Shown here one piece after another: positions 10,701 to 19,629 of a DNA stretch of 64,000 nt. Numbering within the stretch: the first letter of the stretch is position 1; each line of letters begins with the position of its first letter. The notes beneath the pieces are model-generated. The model was not told the DNA's origin, searched no databases, and worked only from the letters and a program-made list of their open reading frames with translations. The stretch comes from Diogma glabrata (Eukaryota > Arthropoda > Insecta > Diptera > Cylindrotomidae): the NCBI GenBank assembly GCA_963693315.1, contig CAVNZG010000001.1, positions 885,638 through 949,637 on the forward strand, given 5' to 3'. The position numbers and the translations under genes were made by a program.

Positions 10701-10930
10701 TTCTGTCTAATAAATTTTGCATCTACATGAATATCACCAAAAATAGATCCTAAAGTATCCAGCTTTTGATTTGGTATAACCCCAACAATTGAAACTCTGT
10801 CTTTCTTATTTATCGCTACGTTTTTATTCAAGACTTTTGATTTAATTATACATATATCTGCTCCACTATCAACTAAAAAAACAAGTTTTTGACCAGATTT
10901 TGCTATTGAGCAGTGTGTTGCTAGTTCCAT
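7667..10930 (-). CDS. Element A Pol: aspartic protease - USP deubiquitinase - RT - RNase H
   Basis: 1087 residues from the ATG at 10930, but the frame is open further up to the slippery site at 11044-11050, so Pol is probably made as a Gag-Pol fusion. Domains: retropepsin (VFLVDSGAD, Asp21; GLLGLDF near 91); basic linker (110-200); complete USP/C19 fold (203-477); linker; reverse transcriptase (about 585-760, KWRIVVDYRKLN, FVYLDDIVVYS); RNase H (about 875-1000, LTTDASM, LTDHKPL). Ordinary gypsy Pol has about 100-200 residues between protease and RT; here there is an extra domain of roughly 275. Everything around it is typical Ty3/gypsy. The frame ends at 7667 just before integrase, which is in another frame. 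Frame integrity through USP and RT suggests both were recently functional. Confidence 0.95.
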   Translation of the reverse strand: MELATHCSIAKSGQKLVFLVDSGADICIIKSKVLNKNVAINKKDRVSIVGVIPNQKLDTLGSIFGDIHVDAKFIRQKFYIVSDDILIDYDGLLGLDFLIENHVNLCFRETTKNEKFNNSNININPNNLKSETKKKRVKFDLDNILVKEYSKSTLKTKPKQDDKLTEKESKLEDPESNYNNIEVENKLMSSKLPTSDSISSVYKGFKNLGNSCFFNALFQILLRLPEVEKIIKITYSHKFKNDCNCMCLICVWQRTQNSFNNLNSYIIPLELYNTMRDKFPFLFNGQQQDTHELFQYFSQNLNDETNIKINDLIGKLKKKITCSNCDYSNEQTEEFNSISLSIDNCQSIQDSINKFFKKAKIEGSICSNCNAIHTIYVNYTFERAPKILCFHLKRFNSEGKKIIKSIDYSKEISIKVNGIAKNLHLDSFINHFGETLETGHYNCVLASDKYIYEIDDENVKPIQDQYKYGDQIYIIFNRTEIKHCLETNNNGNNPKKSFNSISNLRQAKTNECNTNYYERVLDIKNKIFNDLKTDQVENENLRNLLETYTDIFYLDNDILSACDAVVHKIPIQPNSIPINVKPYRLPISQREEIESQIKKLLNNGLIRNSKSPWNSPLLLVPKKVNRDGTKKWRIVVDYRKLNEITISDNFPLPNITDILDQLGKAQIFSTLDLSSGYFQIVLDEKDREKTAFSTNFGHFEWCRMPMGLKSSSHTFQRLMNSVMTGLTGTDCFVYLDDIVVYSKNVEEHVAKLNRVFSRLRRYSIKLQPEKCKFFQTETVYLGHLITGNGIKPDPEKIKSILNFPAPNSAKNIKSFLGMTGYYRRYIDKYAEITKCLTRLLRKNVKFIWSEECEKSVELLKEKLTSAPILQYPDFSKTFRLTTDASMRTIGAVISQINENGDDLPVGFASRNLLDAETRYSVTEQELLSIVWAVEYFKVYLYGVHFEILTDHKPLMWLMNIKNPSSRLMRWKLKLSSYSFDIKHVQGKSNVVADCLSRNYINQDDITKSIKIVTRSKTNRRRAIELELSKDDNELDVDFVPTIIHSSDTNLIKDYRTYLKLVALDTTTEVAVREKNTKGDLVFSLEEI
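9500..10324 (-). other. USP (peptidase C19) deubiquitinase domain inside element A pol
   Basis: Residues 203-477 of Pol. Cys box GFKNLGNSCFFNALFQ with the catalytic Cys212 (family form GLxNLGNTCYMNSxLQ); QQQDTHELF matching the family QQDAxEF box; CSNC (322-325) and CSNC (366-369) forming the usual zinc-binding pairs of the fingers; APKILCFHLKRF matching the conserved strand before the His box; TGHYNCVL with catalytic His440; YEIDDENV with Asp455 as the third triad residue. All landmarks are in family order and the size is near the minimum for a USP core. USPs remove ubiquitin from proteins. Which ubiquitinated target matters to a retrotransposon (Gag, the integration complex or a host factor) is unknown. 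Confidence 0.94.
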
Positions 10931-10980
10931 TCCTCTTTGATTAGTGTTTTTAATTGATATATGTTTTATATTTGTTTTAT

Positions 10981-12111
10981 TTATAAGTTGTTTTCTGACA
11001 GTTTGCCTTTCAGGGCTGACCCAGCCAAACTGTCTTCTGTCAAGTTTTTTGATGAGTGGTTACTTACATATGTTCTATTGTATTCTTGTCTGGAGTTCTG
11101 TGGCACGTCTGGAAATCTGTTTTGAGTGTCGTTTGGTCTTCGTTGTCCCATATTTCGATTAAAAGTGGTCCTATTGTTTAGGTTGAAATTAGGGCTATAG
11201 TTACTATTGATGAGTTTATTGTTTTCGTTTGAGTATCTATTTGGACTTTCGTATCGAGGAACAAACGTGTTTGGACTAAATTGAGAGTTTTTGTATCTAT
11301 TTTGTCTAGAGAAACAATTGACATCTGTATGACCTGGTTTTCCACAAAATTTGCAAATGTTGATATTCTCATATCTATGTATGTTTGTGTTTGTCATTTG
11401 AGATGTTTTACTTGTAAAGTTATTAAGATCCTTGACAATTTCGATTGCCTCTGCGAAAGACGCTCTCAAACATGTTGTAATTGCTTGAGATTTTATAGGT
11501 TGATTTAAACCATTGACAAAATATTTCGTAGCTCTTTTACGAACCTCTTCTCTCAAATAACTTAATGTCTCTTTATTTAGTGTATTTGGAAAAGAATCTT
11601 CGATTGCTTTTACTAAAGTTTGGACCTGGTTGCTATACTCTGTAATTGAGGACTTGCCTTGGAAAATATTTTCTAATTCTCTTTCCAGTGTTTCCTTGGA
11701 TTTTGGTGGATTTACGATATTTTTAAGATCTTTCAAGAACTCTAGCCATTTTTCATCTTCTTTATTTTTAGTACTTTTAAACTGTTTATAAACTTCAGAA
11801 GCTTTGCCCGTAAGTTTAAAAATTATTTCACTAAAAAATTCTTTTTTACTGGCTTCGTCCAAGTCTGATCGAAATTTGTCACATCTTATTTCGAAACAGC
11901 ATATTTCGTTTGGATTGCCGTCGTACGAGGGTATTTTTTTATCAAAACTGTCAAAATCAAATTTCGCCATACTTATAGAGTCTACCGTCTTATGTTTTAC
12001 ACTAAAATTACGACCACTACGTGTTTGACTAGGGGATTCTGTATTTTTTTTTGCTTTAACCAACGTCATCAGTTTTTGACGATATTTATTTCTTTTAAAA
12101 ACTACTAGCAA
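10981..12111 (-). CDS. Element A Gag
   Basis: 376 residues. Gag forms the cytoplasmic particle that packages the RNA. The middle part looks like a gypsy capsid (FDSFDKKIPSYDGNPNEI, then an alpha-helical region with LERELENIFQGKSSITEY). One CCHC zinc knuckle, CKFCGKPGHTDVNC, lies near residue 255, followed by an Asn/Arg-rich tail suited to RNA binding. The first ATG is used here; the MAKFDFDSF at residue 48 is an alternative start. The last codons contain the slippery heptamer at 11044-11050, and pol overlaps in the -1 frame. No break in the frame. Confidence 0.9.
   Translation of the reverse strand: MLVVFKRNKYRQKLMTLVKAKKNTESPSQTRSGRNFSVKHKTVDSISMAKFDFDSFDKKIPSYDGNPNEICCFEIRCDKFRSDLDEASKKEFFSEIIFKLTGKASEVYKQFKSTKNKEDEKWLEFLKDLKNIVNPPKSKETLERELENIFQGKSSITEYSNQVQTLVKAIEDSFPNTLNKETLSYLREEVRKRATKYFVNGLNQPIKSQAITTCLRASFAEAIEIVKDLNNFTSKTSQMTNTNIHRYENINICKFCGKPGHTDVNCFSRQNRYKNSQFSPNTFVPRYESPNRYSNENNKLINSNYSPNFNLNNRTTFNRNMGQRRPNDTQNRFPDVPQNSRQEYNRTYVSNHSSKNLTEDSLAGSALKGKLSENNL
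11044..11050 (-). promoter_or_regulatory. -1 frameshift slippery site between element A gag and pol
   Basis: On the minus strand the heptamer A AAA AAC sits in the gag frame (TCA AAA AAC TTG) 21 codons before the gag stop. From it the -1 frame is open without a stop through 10931 into the protease. This is one of the classic X XXY YYZ heptamers. Downstream RNA structure was not assessed. Confidence 0.75.
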
Positions 12112-12400
12112 ACTATTAGGTTATTAGAAAATTTTAGAAACTTACCAATTTATTTTATTTTCCTTTGTGCCGCTTTTAAATTTTCACTCACAATATATTT
12201 TAATCTTCTGTTTTCTTTATTTTGGTCACGATCACATAATAATTACACTATTCAATTTTTATTTTATAAAAGGCACAAATAGTTACACAGAGTTAAGTTT
12301 TACACAAAAAATTTGTTTCATTTTTAGGAACTTCTGGACACCGTAGTAAAAATTTTTTTTTTACTTAATGTCAACAGAAGCCTTTACTTCTGACACCAAC
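12112..12400 (-). promoter_or_regulatory. Element A leader with primer binding site resembling tRNA-Leu
   Basis: On the minus strand, TGGTGTCAGAAGTAAAGG (12398-12381) follows two bases after the 5' LTR. Its first 13 bases fit the complement of an animal tRNA-Leu 3' end (ACTTCTGACACCA), as in the mdg3/micropia group from general knowledge. The remaining leader is AT-rich and non-coding. Confidence 0.7.
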
Positions 12401-13027
12401 TGTAATATTGGGGAAGGCCGGCGGTTTACAGTACCCGCGATTTCTTATAATATATATAATAATACTTAACTTTGAACTAAAAAAATGAACACCGAAATTA
12501 TATTTATTCCGTTTATTATATTTATTTTATGTTACTCTTTTAAACCCTTCCTCTCGTAACTAATCACTCACTAACTAAAAATTTACACTTCCTCTTTATA
12601 TATCTGAATCTATCAATAATCCTTATTTTTAATTATATTTATTTTCAATCCATCTCTTTTCTACAATCATGGAATATTATTGTTTGTGATTTGTTTACTT
12701 ATATTAAAGAAAAATTTAAAGGTTGTAACCGTAATAAAACAATCCATGATTGTAGTTTTCTTATTATAAAATTATGTACAAAACGTTTCATCCTTTTTTA
12801 CCCCATTTTATTATCTAATCCGTATTTTGTTTCTAAATGAATTTTAATAAAATAAAAGGATAATAAATATCGGGCGACAAAGTGGCGGTGATCATATAAT
12901 TTACATTTTTCAGTCGCCAGTTAGTCGATTGTAATATAAAATAAAATAACAAAGGATGATCCATAAAAGAGATCGATTGTTATGAAGCTATCAAACAGGA
13001 GGTGAATGCGAAATGTCGCTTGCAACA
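12401..13027 (-). repeat. Element A 5' LTR
   Basis: 627 bp, TGTTGCAAGC...AATATTACA on the minus strand, followed by the primer site at 12398. It is four bases longer than the other LTR. The right flank repeats the CAGC found at 4656-4659. Confidence 0.93.
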
Positions 13028-13460
13028 CAGCTACTGAGGGAAGATGTCCGCTCAGCTTTTATGCCGTGGTTGACTGGATCCACTCAGGTCATAGCACCTC
13101 GCCCGTATGTGTTGGTGGTGTGGATCGCAGTTGGCAGGTGTTGGTGATCGAATGGTGGTCCAGAGGATTTATCTTCTGGCCATCCCGTCAACACTTGTCA
13201 GCTGGGTGAGATCCCATCAGCACATACCCCACCTTATTCCTTTCCCACCCTACTTTTTCCCATCCTTTTACATCCCCTCTTCTTCCCTCTTCCTTTGCCT
13301 TTCCGATCCTTTTAACGTAGCTTATTTTCACTTTTCATTGGTCCCAAATAACAAAACAAAATTCCATATACAAACTAAATAGAAAGAACGGCGATCGGCA
13401 CCTCCAACCCTTGAGTGATGGACACCCCGTGGTTGGATCCGACTTTCCTCCACCCGCCAA

Positions 13461-13560
13461 AAAAATAAATAATAAATAAATAAATAAATAAATAATAAAT
13501 AAATAAATTGGTAAATGTTTATATATTTATACAAAAAATAAATAAATAAATAAATATTTA
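13461..13560 (+). repeat. AAAT-type microsatellite
   Basis: About 100 bp of AAATAAATAAATAA, with one interruption (13509-13535). The minus-strand frame over it encodes only low-complexity Ile/Tyr/Phe sequence and is not a gene. Confidence 0.85.
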
Positions 13561-14107
13561 ATTGCGAACTATAAATAAAACTGCTGGTATTACCAAATAC
13601 TAATCCGCTCTTTCTCCAACAATTTGTAGGTCCATCAAAATAATTAACTGACAAATCAATAAAAGGAAAATAATTAACATATAAATCAATAAATAAAAAA
13701 AAAGGGAAAATCAAGAATATGAAAATCAATACAAGGAAAATAAGAAGGATTTACAAACGAAAAAAAAAAACACATAACAACATTGAAGACACCAGCTAAT
13801 TTTAAGTATTTTAAGAAATCAAATTTAATTGAAAACTAATTTAATTTAAAAGAAAACAACGAAAAATTTGCCTACCCGAATTCGAAGGTTTTAATTTACT
13901 AATTTTGAACTCCGTGAGAGATTTGGCTTCAAGTTCGGGGAGAGGATTTTATCTTTTGGATTCAATTCAGTATTTCATTGGCAGGGTAGCATTAAGTTTT
14001 TTTGTTACACTTAAAATTTCTTAGTCTTGTCAAACCGGTAGGCTTGCCGCACTGTTTATTCGATCGCTCAAAATTTTTTTTTTTCGTATTTTGCGACTTT
14101 CGCGGCA

Positions 14108-14145
14108 CGGGAACCTCCAGATCTGCCCAGAATTGGGTCTGGAAA
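14108..14145 (+). repeat. 38 bp motif of element B, copy before gag
   Basis: CGGGAACCTCCAGATCTGCC onward to CTGGAAA; the copy after pol (20110-20147) differs at about five positions, all transitions. Both copies follow a T tract and GACTTT and can fold into CCAG.../CTGG with an inner CCC/GGG stem. Role unknown. Confidence 0.6.
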
Positions 14146-14664
14146 GTTCATATAATTGTCATCTTCTGCCATATTGTAGTATACTTATTTTTTTTTTTTT
14201 TCTTTTATAGTACAATTTTTACCCTGTTTGGTCAAAACAGATACAAGCATCCGCCAAGATAGTTTTTTTTTTGGTGTGTTACACACTCGGCTGTTGTCAG
14301 ATTAACATTTTTCTTTAAAGCAAAAAAATCATACTTGTGTCGAATTGGTCAGATCTCGCGCGGCTGTCCAAGGTTTGAATACTTATATCGTCTTAATAAT
14401 AACTATATCGACATACCACTCTTTAAACGCTACTCTAATTTCTTTGAACACAGCAGTATTTTCGTAATTGCCATCTTCTGCCATATTTGTAGTCTACTTA
14501 TTTTCTCTCGAATCTCACCGTTTATTTTTATTGTTTTGTTCACATATCAGCACCTTGGAAAACAATTGTAAATAGTAATAAAATAATATCAAGATAATAA
14601 TAAATTTTATTTAATATAATTGTCGAATTGCAAAAGGTATTGTGCGGCGGTTTGAGTTTTCGTA

Positions 14665-15390
14665 ATGTCTGCTGTTGATAAGATTGACGTTCTGGACAGG
14701 TCCAGCTCTTGTGCAGTCTGTCAACAAGAAATAGTGCCGGCCGACGTAAAACTTCTCACTCGGTGTAACCACCTCTTTCATGACATCTGCCTCAATGACT
14801 GGTTGTTGCAGAATAGCACCTACCCAATTTGTCGAGCCGCTTGTGAGCGTGCAGAATTACAAAGGTTACCCCGAGGGATGGATAAAACTAATGATACAGT
14901 GGTACCACCACCACCGCGACCGGTGACCCGCTCTATTACCGCAGGTTGGCAACGTCGTCCTAGTATCGGAAATCAACACTCTTCTACTCCCTTGGCAAAC
15001 CGCCTTCCACGATCTAGACTCGCCGATGAAGTGCGAGTGAATATAGCTCAACGATCTCCCATACATGGAGCCGCGGCAACGGAAGATCATGGTTTTCAGG
15101 AAGCTGTAAATGCTCATATCGATCAGGAAATTTCAAGGATTAATCACTCAATGATGCAATCACGTGCTCCGGCACCTGAAGTATTGTTACCCCTAGCACA
15201 TAATGCAGTATCACCCACCACACCGCGCCATCCGTCGGTTCATTCCGGAAATTATCCACCAGTAAATGCGTATGTACGGAATAACGTGCCGGTACCACCA
15301 ATGTTTGCTGAACCTCCTCCTGCTCTTGCTCCGGCTAGAATACGAACACATCTCGATCAGCACTCCACAACGTTAGAAATTGGAACGTAA
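14665..15390 (+). pseudogene. Element B gag, N-terminal part with RING-H2 finger
   Basis: 241 residues from ATG to a premature TAA. Residues 16-56 have the C3H2C3 spacing of a RING-H2 finger: C16-x2-C19-x14-C34-x-H36-x2-H39-x2-C42 with a Trp at 46, then YPIC where the family has CPxC. So the seventh zinc ligand is Tyr53 instead of Cys, a TGC/TGT to TAC change. RING fingers of this type recruit ubiquitin-conjugating enzymes. The rest is Pro-rich and disordered. The following frame (NVTFSGRPDGLDVEAFIFRI) is the start of a Gag capsid and joins this protein if a frameshift near 15360-15385 is allowed, so the RING is very likely the N-terminus of Gag rather than a separate protein. Confidence 0.8.
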
Positions 15391-16223
15391 CGTTCTCAGG
15401 CAGACCCGATGGTCTGGATGTTGAAGCGTTCATCTTCAGAATAGAGCGGCTGACAGAGATGTGCTTAAATAGCGATTTTACTATTGTCACTCGTTGTCTG
15501 TACCTGTTGTTCACAGATCAAGCGGCTGATTGGTTCTGGAGATATTTTCGCCAGAACCGACAGCTTATTTGGACTGACTTGTGTCATGCTCTGCGAATAG
15601 AATTTCAGGACAGGCAGACGGACGAAGAGGTAAAGGAGCGGATGAGGGCCAGGAAACAACGGCCCAATGAATTGTTTGACGAATTCTTACAATCAATTTA
15701 TCGACTAGGCGATAAACTACGAGTACCGATGCTGGATGTGGAGTTGTTCTCCTTAATTCGCAACAACTTACGATTGGAAATTAGAAGGGAGCTGCTATAT
15801 GTTACCATTTATGGACTGGAACATCTGCGCCAGCTCTGCCGAGACCGCGAGAAGCTATGGGCCGAGTCTATAACCAGACCACGCGATTATAACATTAGAC
15901 CTTCTAGACCGGTGTCAGAAGTAGACTTGGTTAGTGAATTCTCACAAATTCAAATTAGCGAAATGCCAACGGAATCGTTACCAATCACATCCAACGAACT
16001 CGCGGCAATACAGCCCGCCCCTAACATGAGACGAATAACCAGTTCAACTATTTGTTGGAACTGCAAACGACCTGGACATCGTTGGCACGATTGTCGTGAA
16101 TCACAGCGTTTGTTTTGTTGGGGATGTGGGAAGGACGATGTGTTATGTCCTAATTGGACGATGTGTTATGCCAGAATCCCACCACCTTTTCTCGCTCCCA
16201 GGACCTGTCTTAGATTCATCTAA
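15382..16223 (+). pseudogene. Element B gag, capsid and nucleocapsid part
   Basis: The frame opens with NVTFSGRPDGLDVEAFIF, the usual N-terminal signature of Ty3/gypsy capsid domains; the first ATG in this frame is at 15459 but cannot be the true start. Capsid features continue (DQAADWFWRY, RKQRPNELFDEFLQSI). Near the end there is a CCHC knuckle, CWNCKRPGHRWHDC, and a second Cys-rich stretch, CWGCGKDDVLC, that looks like a damaged second knuckle. It overlaps pol, which is in the +1 frame relative to this one; with the upstream frameshift as well, the ancestral gag-pol arrangement cannot be read from this copy. Confidence 0.85.
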
Positions 16224-19200
16224 GACCAAATTTAATTTGTCTCCTGATCCTACGAATATTTCATCTACCAATAACTTACCAGTTCATGATACACCGTTGA
16301 ACCGAGCTTCAACATCCACTTTCGTAGAACGCCCGTCGAACACCGCTTTTGGTACCATGGTACCCACTCATGATCCTAAGGTGAACTTATGGAAACGTAC
16401 ACTTGCTCAGGCGGAACCACCACCATTATGTACGCAACTCAAAACATTCCAACAAAGATTGAAAGAATACTTGAAAATACGCTCAAACATATTTGTCGAT
16501 TCATTGTCATCTTTGAAACCGCCATCGCGCTCTGCGCTCCGTTCTCGTATTTATTGGCAACAACGACATTTGTTTAAAACTAAAACCATTTCTTCTATTG
16601 TGAAATTGGCCAACGATGTGAGATCTTATGCCACCGTGGCAATATTGGGTAAACAACATACTGGACTGTTGGATAGTGGAGCGTCTTTGACTGTAATTGG
16701 TGGTGATTTTGCTAAAGAGATCGTGCAAACTCCAGACCTTTTGACTTACTCATCTGCAGTAGTTCGTACCGCCGATGGCCAAAGACAGAAGATTTTGGGA
16801 TTTGTAAAAACAAAGATTTCATTTATGAACCAAGTCAGAACCCTGGACGTCTTCATTATCCCGTCTTTAACTCAAAATCTATATCTAGGTATAGATTTCT
16901 TTAACGCTTTTGGTTTGTTTAACCCGATATTTAACTTACCTACATTTTCGACTACGGAGTCAGGTATTTCAGAATTGTCTATGGACGATCAAGCACGTCT
17001 ACAAAACACTATTCAGCTTCTACCATCATTTTCAAAAATGGGTCTGGGCCGAACGCATTTGATAGAACATGTTATTGATGTGGGGACGGCCGCTCCCATC
17101 AAACAACGTCACTACCCGATTTCGCCCGCCATTGAGAGACTGATGGGAGAAGAACTGGATAGAATGTTATCTCTGGGTATTATAGAGGTTTCAAACAGTC
17201 CATGGTCAAGTCCTGTGGTCTTAATTCGCAAACCTGGGAAGAATCGTCTTTGTTTGGATAGTAGAAAGGTCAATACAGTTACTAAAAAGGATGCTTACCC
17301 CCTTCCACAGATAGATGGAATCTTGAGTCGTCTGCCACAGAGTAATTTCATTTCCAGTTTGGATCTGAAAGACGCTTTCTGGCAGATACCTCTAGAAAAA
17401 CACTCCCGAGAGAAAACTGCTTTTACGGTCCCTGGGCGGCCATTGTATCAGTTCGTAAGAATGCCTTTCGGACTGTGCAATGCGCCGCAAACAATGACCA
17501 AATTGATGGACCAAGTAATTCCCCCACATCTCAAGTCGTGCGTCTTCGTATACTTGGATGATCTTCTAATAGTTACAGATACCTTTGAGGCCCATCTGAA
17601 ACTGTTAGAAGATATCTCCCAGTGTCTTAGACGTGCGAACTTGACGATAAACGTGGAAAAAAGTAAGTTTCTCTTGCCGGATGTAAAATATTTGGGATAT
17701 GTAGTGGGAGGTGGTACGTTGAAAATCGATCCTGATAAAACTCAAGCTATTTCTGAATTTCCTACACCGCGTACGTCCAAACAGATTCGACGATTCCTGG
17801 GTATGGCGGGTTATTATCGCCGTTTTATATCTGATTTCTCTGCTATGTCCTCTCCAATATCAGATTTGTTGAAGAAAAATTCTAATAAATTCGTATGGAC
17901 ACCCGAAGCTGAAATAGCATTTATAAATCTCAAAAATGCTCTCATATCAGCACCAGTCCTCATAAACCCCGACTATACTAAACCTTTTACTCTCCAGTGC
18001 GACGCTAGTAATGACGGTATAGGCTGTGTATTACTTCAGTGTGACATGGACGGTATGGAACATCCCATAGCGTACATGTCCAAGAAACTAAATTCTGCGC
18101 AACGCAATTACTCCACTAGTGAGAAAGAGTGTCTAGCCGTCGTACTGGGAGTAAAAAAATTTAGAGCGTATGTCGAGGGTCAGGCCTTTAAGATCATAAC
18201 TGACCATGCTTCAATAAAATGGTTAATGCAACAAAAAGACCTTTCTGGTCGATTGGCTCGTTGGAGCTTGAAATTGCAGGGTTATGTCTTTGATATTGAG
18301 TACCGGAAAGGAAATTTAAACATAGTTCCAGACACTCTATCAAGACGTGACTCTGTTGACGTCATATCTGAATTATGTCCAGTGCCTGAATTAGATCTTA
18401 ATTCCCCTTTCTTCAACACTTCTCGATATTTGGAGTTGGTAAATCTGGTTACCGAAGCAGACGGTACATTGCCTGATCTGAAAGTAATTTCTGGTCGGGT
18501 TTATAAACGGTTGACTTGTCTGGATCTTGATATTCCTTCAGAGGGTGAGGTTTGGAAATTGTGGTTACCTGAGGAATACACTGACGAGTGTATTGCAAGG
18601 GCCCACAATCCTCCTACCTCATCTCATGGAGGTCTAGCAAGAACCCTGTATAATATTCGTAAATTTTACTATTGGCCTCGTATGTATACCCAGGTTAAAT
18701 CGTACCTAGGAAATTGTAAGACCTGCAAAGAAATTAAAGCAACTAATGTTCCACTTCGTGCTCTCATGGTGTCTCAGATGAAAACAGAACGAATCGGTCA
18801 GCGATTGTATATCGATATTCTTGGCCCTTATCCTCGTTCAAAGGCCGGGAATATCGCTATTCTTGTAGTATTAGACCATGTTACGAAATATCCATTTTTG
18901 TTTCCTTTACGGAAGCTAACTGCTGAACCAATTTGTCATCTGTTGGCTACCAATGTCTTTCACATATTTGGTTGTCCCGAAGTTATTGTGTCCGATAATG
19001 GGACCCAATTCAAATCAAAACAGTTTGCAGATTTCTTGGCGAAGCACGGAGTGAAACACACATTACTGGCCTTATATTCACCTCAAGCTAATGCTTCTGA
19101 ACGAGTAAATAGGAGTGTTTTATCTGGTATTCGAGCCTATTTAAAGGAGGAGCATTCTAAATGGGATCTGCACTTGAGCGAGATCGCTTGTGCACTACGT

Positions 19201-19629
19201 TGTTCCCTGCACCAAACACTTAAATGTTCCCCATATTACGCAATGTTTGGAATACCTATGGTGACTCATGGTTCGTCATATGAATTGCTGAGACGACTGA
19301 ATAGTCTTCATGAACCAGGTGAAACGATTCTGCGACCTGATTATCTTAACAAGATTCGATTACGAATTCTAGATCTAACTGCCGAAGCATTTGTCAAGAG
19401 TGCTGAAAGATACAATTTACGAGCTCGAGTAACCTTGTTTAAACCAGGTGATACGGTGTTCCGAAGGAACTTTATTTTGAGTGATGCCGGTAAGAAATTG
19501 TCTGCTAAACTTGCACAGAAGTTTATTGAGACCAGAGTAATAAGGTTGGTAGGTAGCGCTGCCTACGAACTGGAAGACCTGGTTTCTAAACGTAGAGGTG
19601 TTTATCATTCCAAGGACATTCGCGCCTAA
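16096..19629 (+). CDS. Element B Pol: protease, RT, RNase H, integrase
   Basis: 1177 residues, one open frame. The first roughly 30 residues overlap gag in another frame; protein-like sequence begins near residue 33. Seen in order: retropepsin GLLDSGASLTVIG (Asp193) and LYLGIDFF; RT with RLCLDSRKVNTVT, LDLKDAFWQIP and the catalytic FVYLDDLLIV; RNase H with LQCDASNDGIG and ITDHASIKWL; integrase with an HHCC-like module (HGG then CKTCKE), LYIDILGPYP, VSDNGTQF and PQANASERVNR. It ends with a short GD-VFRR C-terminal domain at a TAA (19627-19629). Catalytic residues are all present, so Pol may still be functional although gag is broken. B2 (61495-64000) is a close relative. Confidence 0.93.
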   Translation: MNHSVCFVGDVGRTMCYVLIGRCVMPESHHLFSLPGPVLDSSKTKFNLSPDPTNISSTNNLPVHDTPLNRASTSTFVERPSNTAFGTMVPTHDPKVNLWKRTLAQAEPPPLCTQLKTFQQRLKEYLKIRSNIFVDSLSSLKPPSRSALRSRIYWQQRHLFKTKTISSIVKLANDVRSYATVAILGKQHTGLLDSGASLTVIGGDFAKEIVQTPDLLTYSSAVVRTADGQRQKILGFVKTKISFMNQVRTLDVFIIPSLTQNLYLGIDFFNAFGLFNPIFNLPTFSTTESGISELSMDDQARLQNTIQLLPSFSKMGLGRTHLIEHVIDVGTAAPIKQRHYPISPAIERLMGEELDRMLSLGIIEVSNSPWSSPVVLIRKPGKNRLCLDSRKVNTVTKKDAYPLPQIDGILSRLPQSNFISSLDLKDAFWQIPLEKHSREKTAFTVPGRPLYQFVRMPFGLCNAPQTMTKLMDQVIPPHLKSCVFVYLDDLLIVTDTFEAHLKLLEDISQCLRRANLTINVEKSKFLLPDVKYLGYVVGGGTLKIDPDKTQAISEFPTPRTSKQIRRFLGMAGYYRRFISDFSAMSSPISDLLKKNSNKFVWTPEAEIAFINLKNALISAPVLINPDYTKPFTLQCDASNDGIGCVLLQCDMDGMEHPIAYMSKKLNSAQRNYSTSEKECLAVVLGVKKFRAYVEGQAFKIITDHASIKWLMQQKDLSGRLARWSLKLQGYVFDIEYRKGNLNIVPDTLSRRDSVDVISELCPVPELDLNSPFFNTSRYLELVNLVTEADGTLPDLKVISGRVYKRLTCLDLDIPSEGEVWKLWLPEEYTDECIARAHNPPTSSHGGLARTLYNIRKFYYWPRMYTQVKSYLGNCKTCKEIKATNVPLRALMVSQMKTERIGQRLYIDILGPYPRSKAGNIAILVVLDHVTKYPFLFPLRKLTAEPICHLLATNVFHIFGCPEVIVSDNGTQFKSKQFADFLAKHGVKHTLLALYSPQANASERVNRSVLSGIRAYLKEEHSKWDLHLSEIACALRCSLHQTLKCSPYYAMFGIPMVTHGSSYELLRRLNSLHEPGETILRPDYLNKIRLRILDLTAEAFVKSAERYNLRARVTLFKPGDTVFRRNFILSDAGKKLSAKLAQKFIETRVIRLVGSAAYELEDLVSKRRGVYHSKDIRA

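Larger units (their letters stand above)
4660..13027 (-). mobile_element. Element A: Ty3/gypsy LTR retrotransposon carrying a USP deubiquitinase domain
   Basis: 8368 bp, minus strand, flanked by the 4 bp duplication CAGC (4656-4659 and 13028-13031) within the leader of element B. LTRs of 623 and 627 bp (4660-5282 and 12401-13027) differ by a 4 bp indel and very few substitutions. In element orientation: 5' LTR, primer site resembling tRNA-Leu, gag (12111-10981), -1 slippery site, pol with protease, a USP domain, RT and RNase H (to 7667), integrase in a shifted frame (7643-6324), about 1 kb of non-coding DNA, polypurine tract and 3' LTR. No env-like frame. It looks young and nearly intact. Confidence 0.95.
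13032..14664 (+). other. Element B leader, second part: non-coding with simple repeats
   Basis: Continues the leader after element A. No protein-like frame is recognisable. It holds an AAAT/AATAA microsatellite (about 13461-13560), a 38 bp motif at 14108-14145 repeated after pol at 20110-20147, and an internal direct repeat (ATTGTCATCTTCTGCCATAT at 14157 and a near copy at 14467). T runs occur at 14070-14085 and 14188-14203. Confidence 0.6.

Noticed and set aside
13328..13729. Minus-strand 133-codon ORF
   Set aside because: Built on the AAAT microsatellite (Ile/Tyr/Phe/Leu runs) in the leader of element B.
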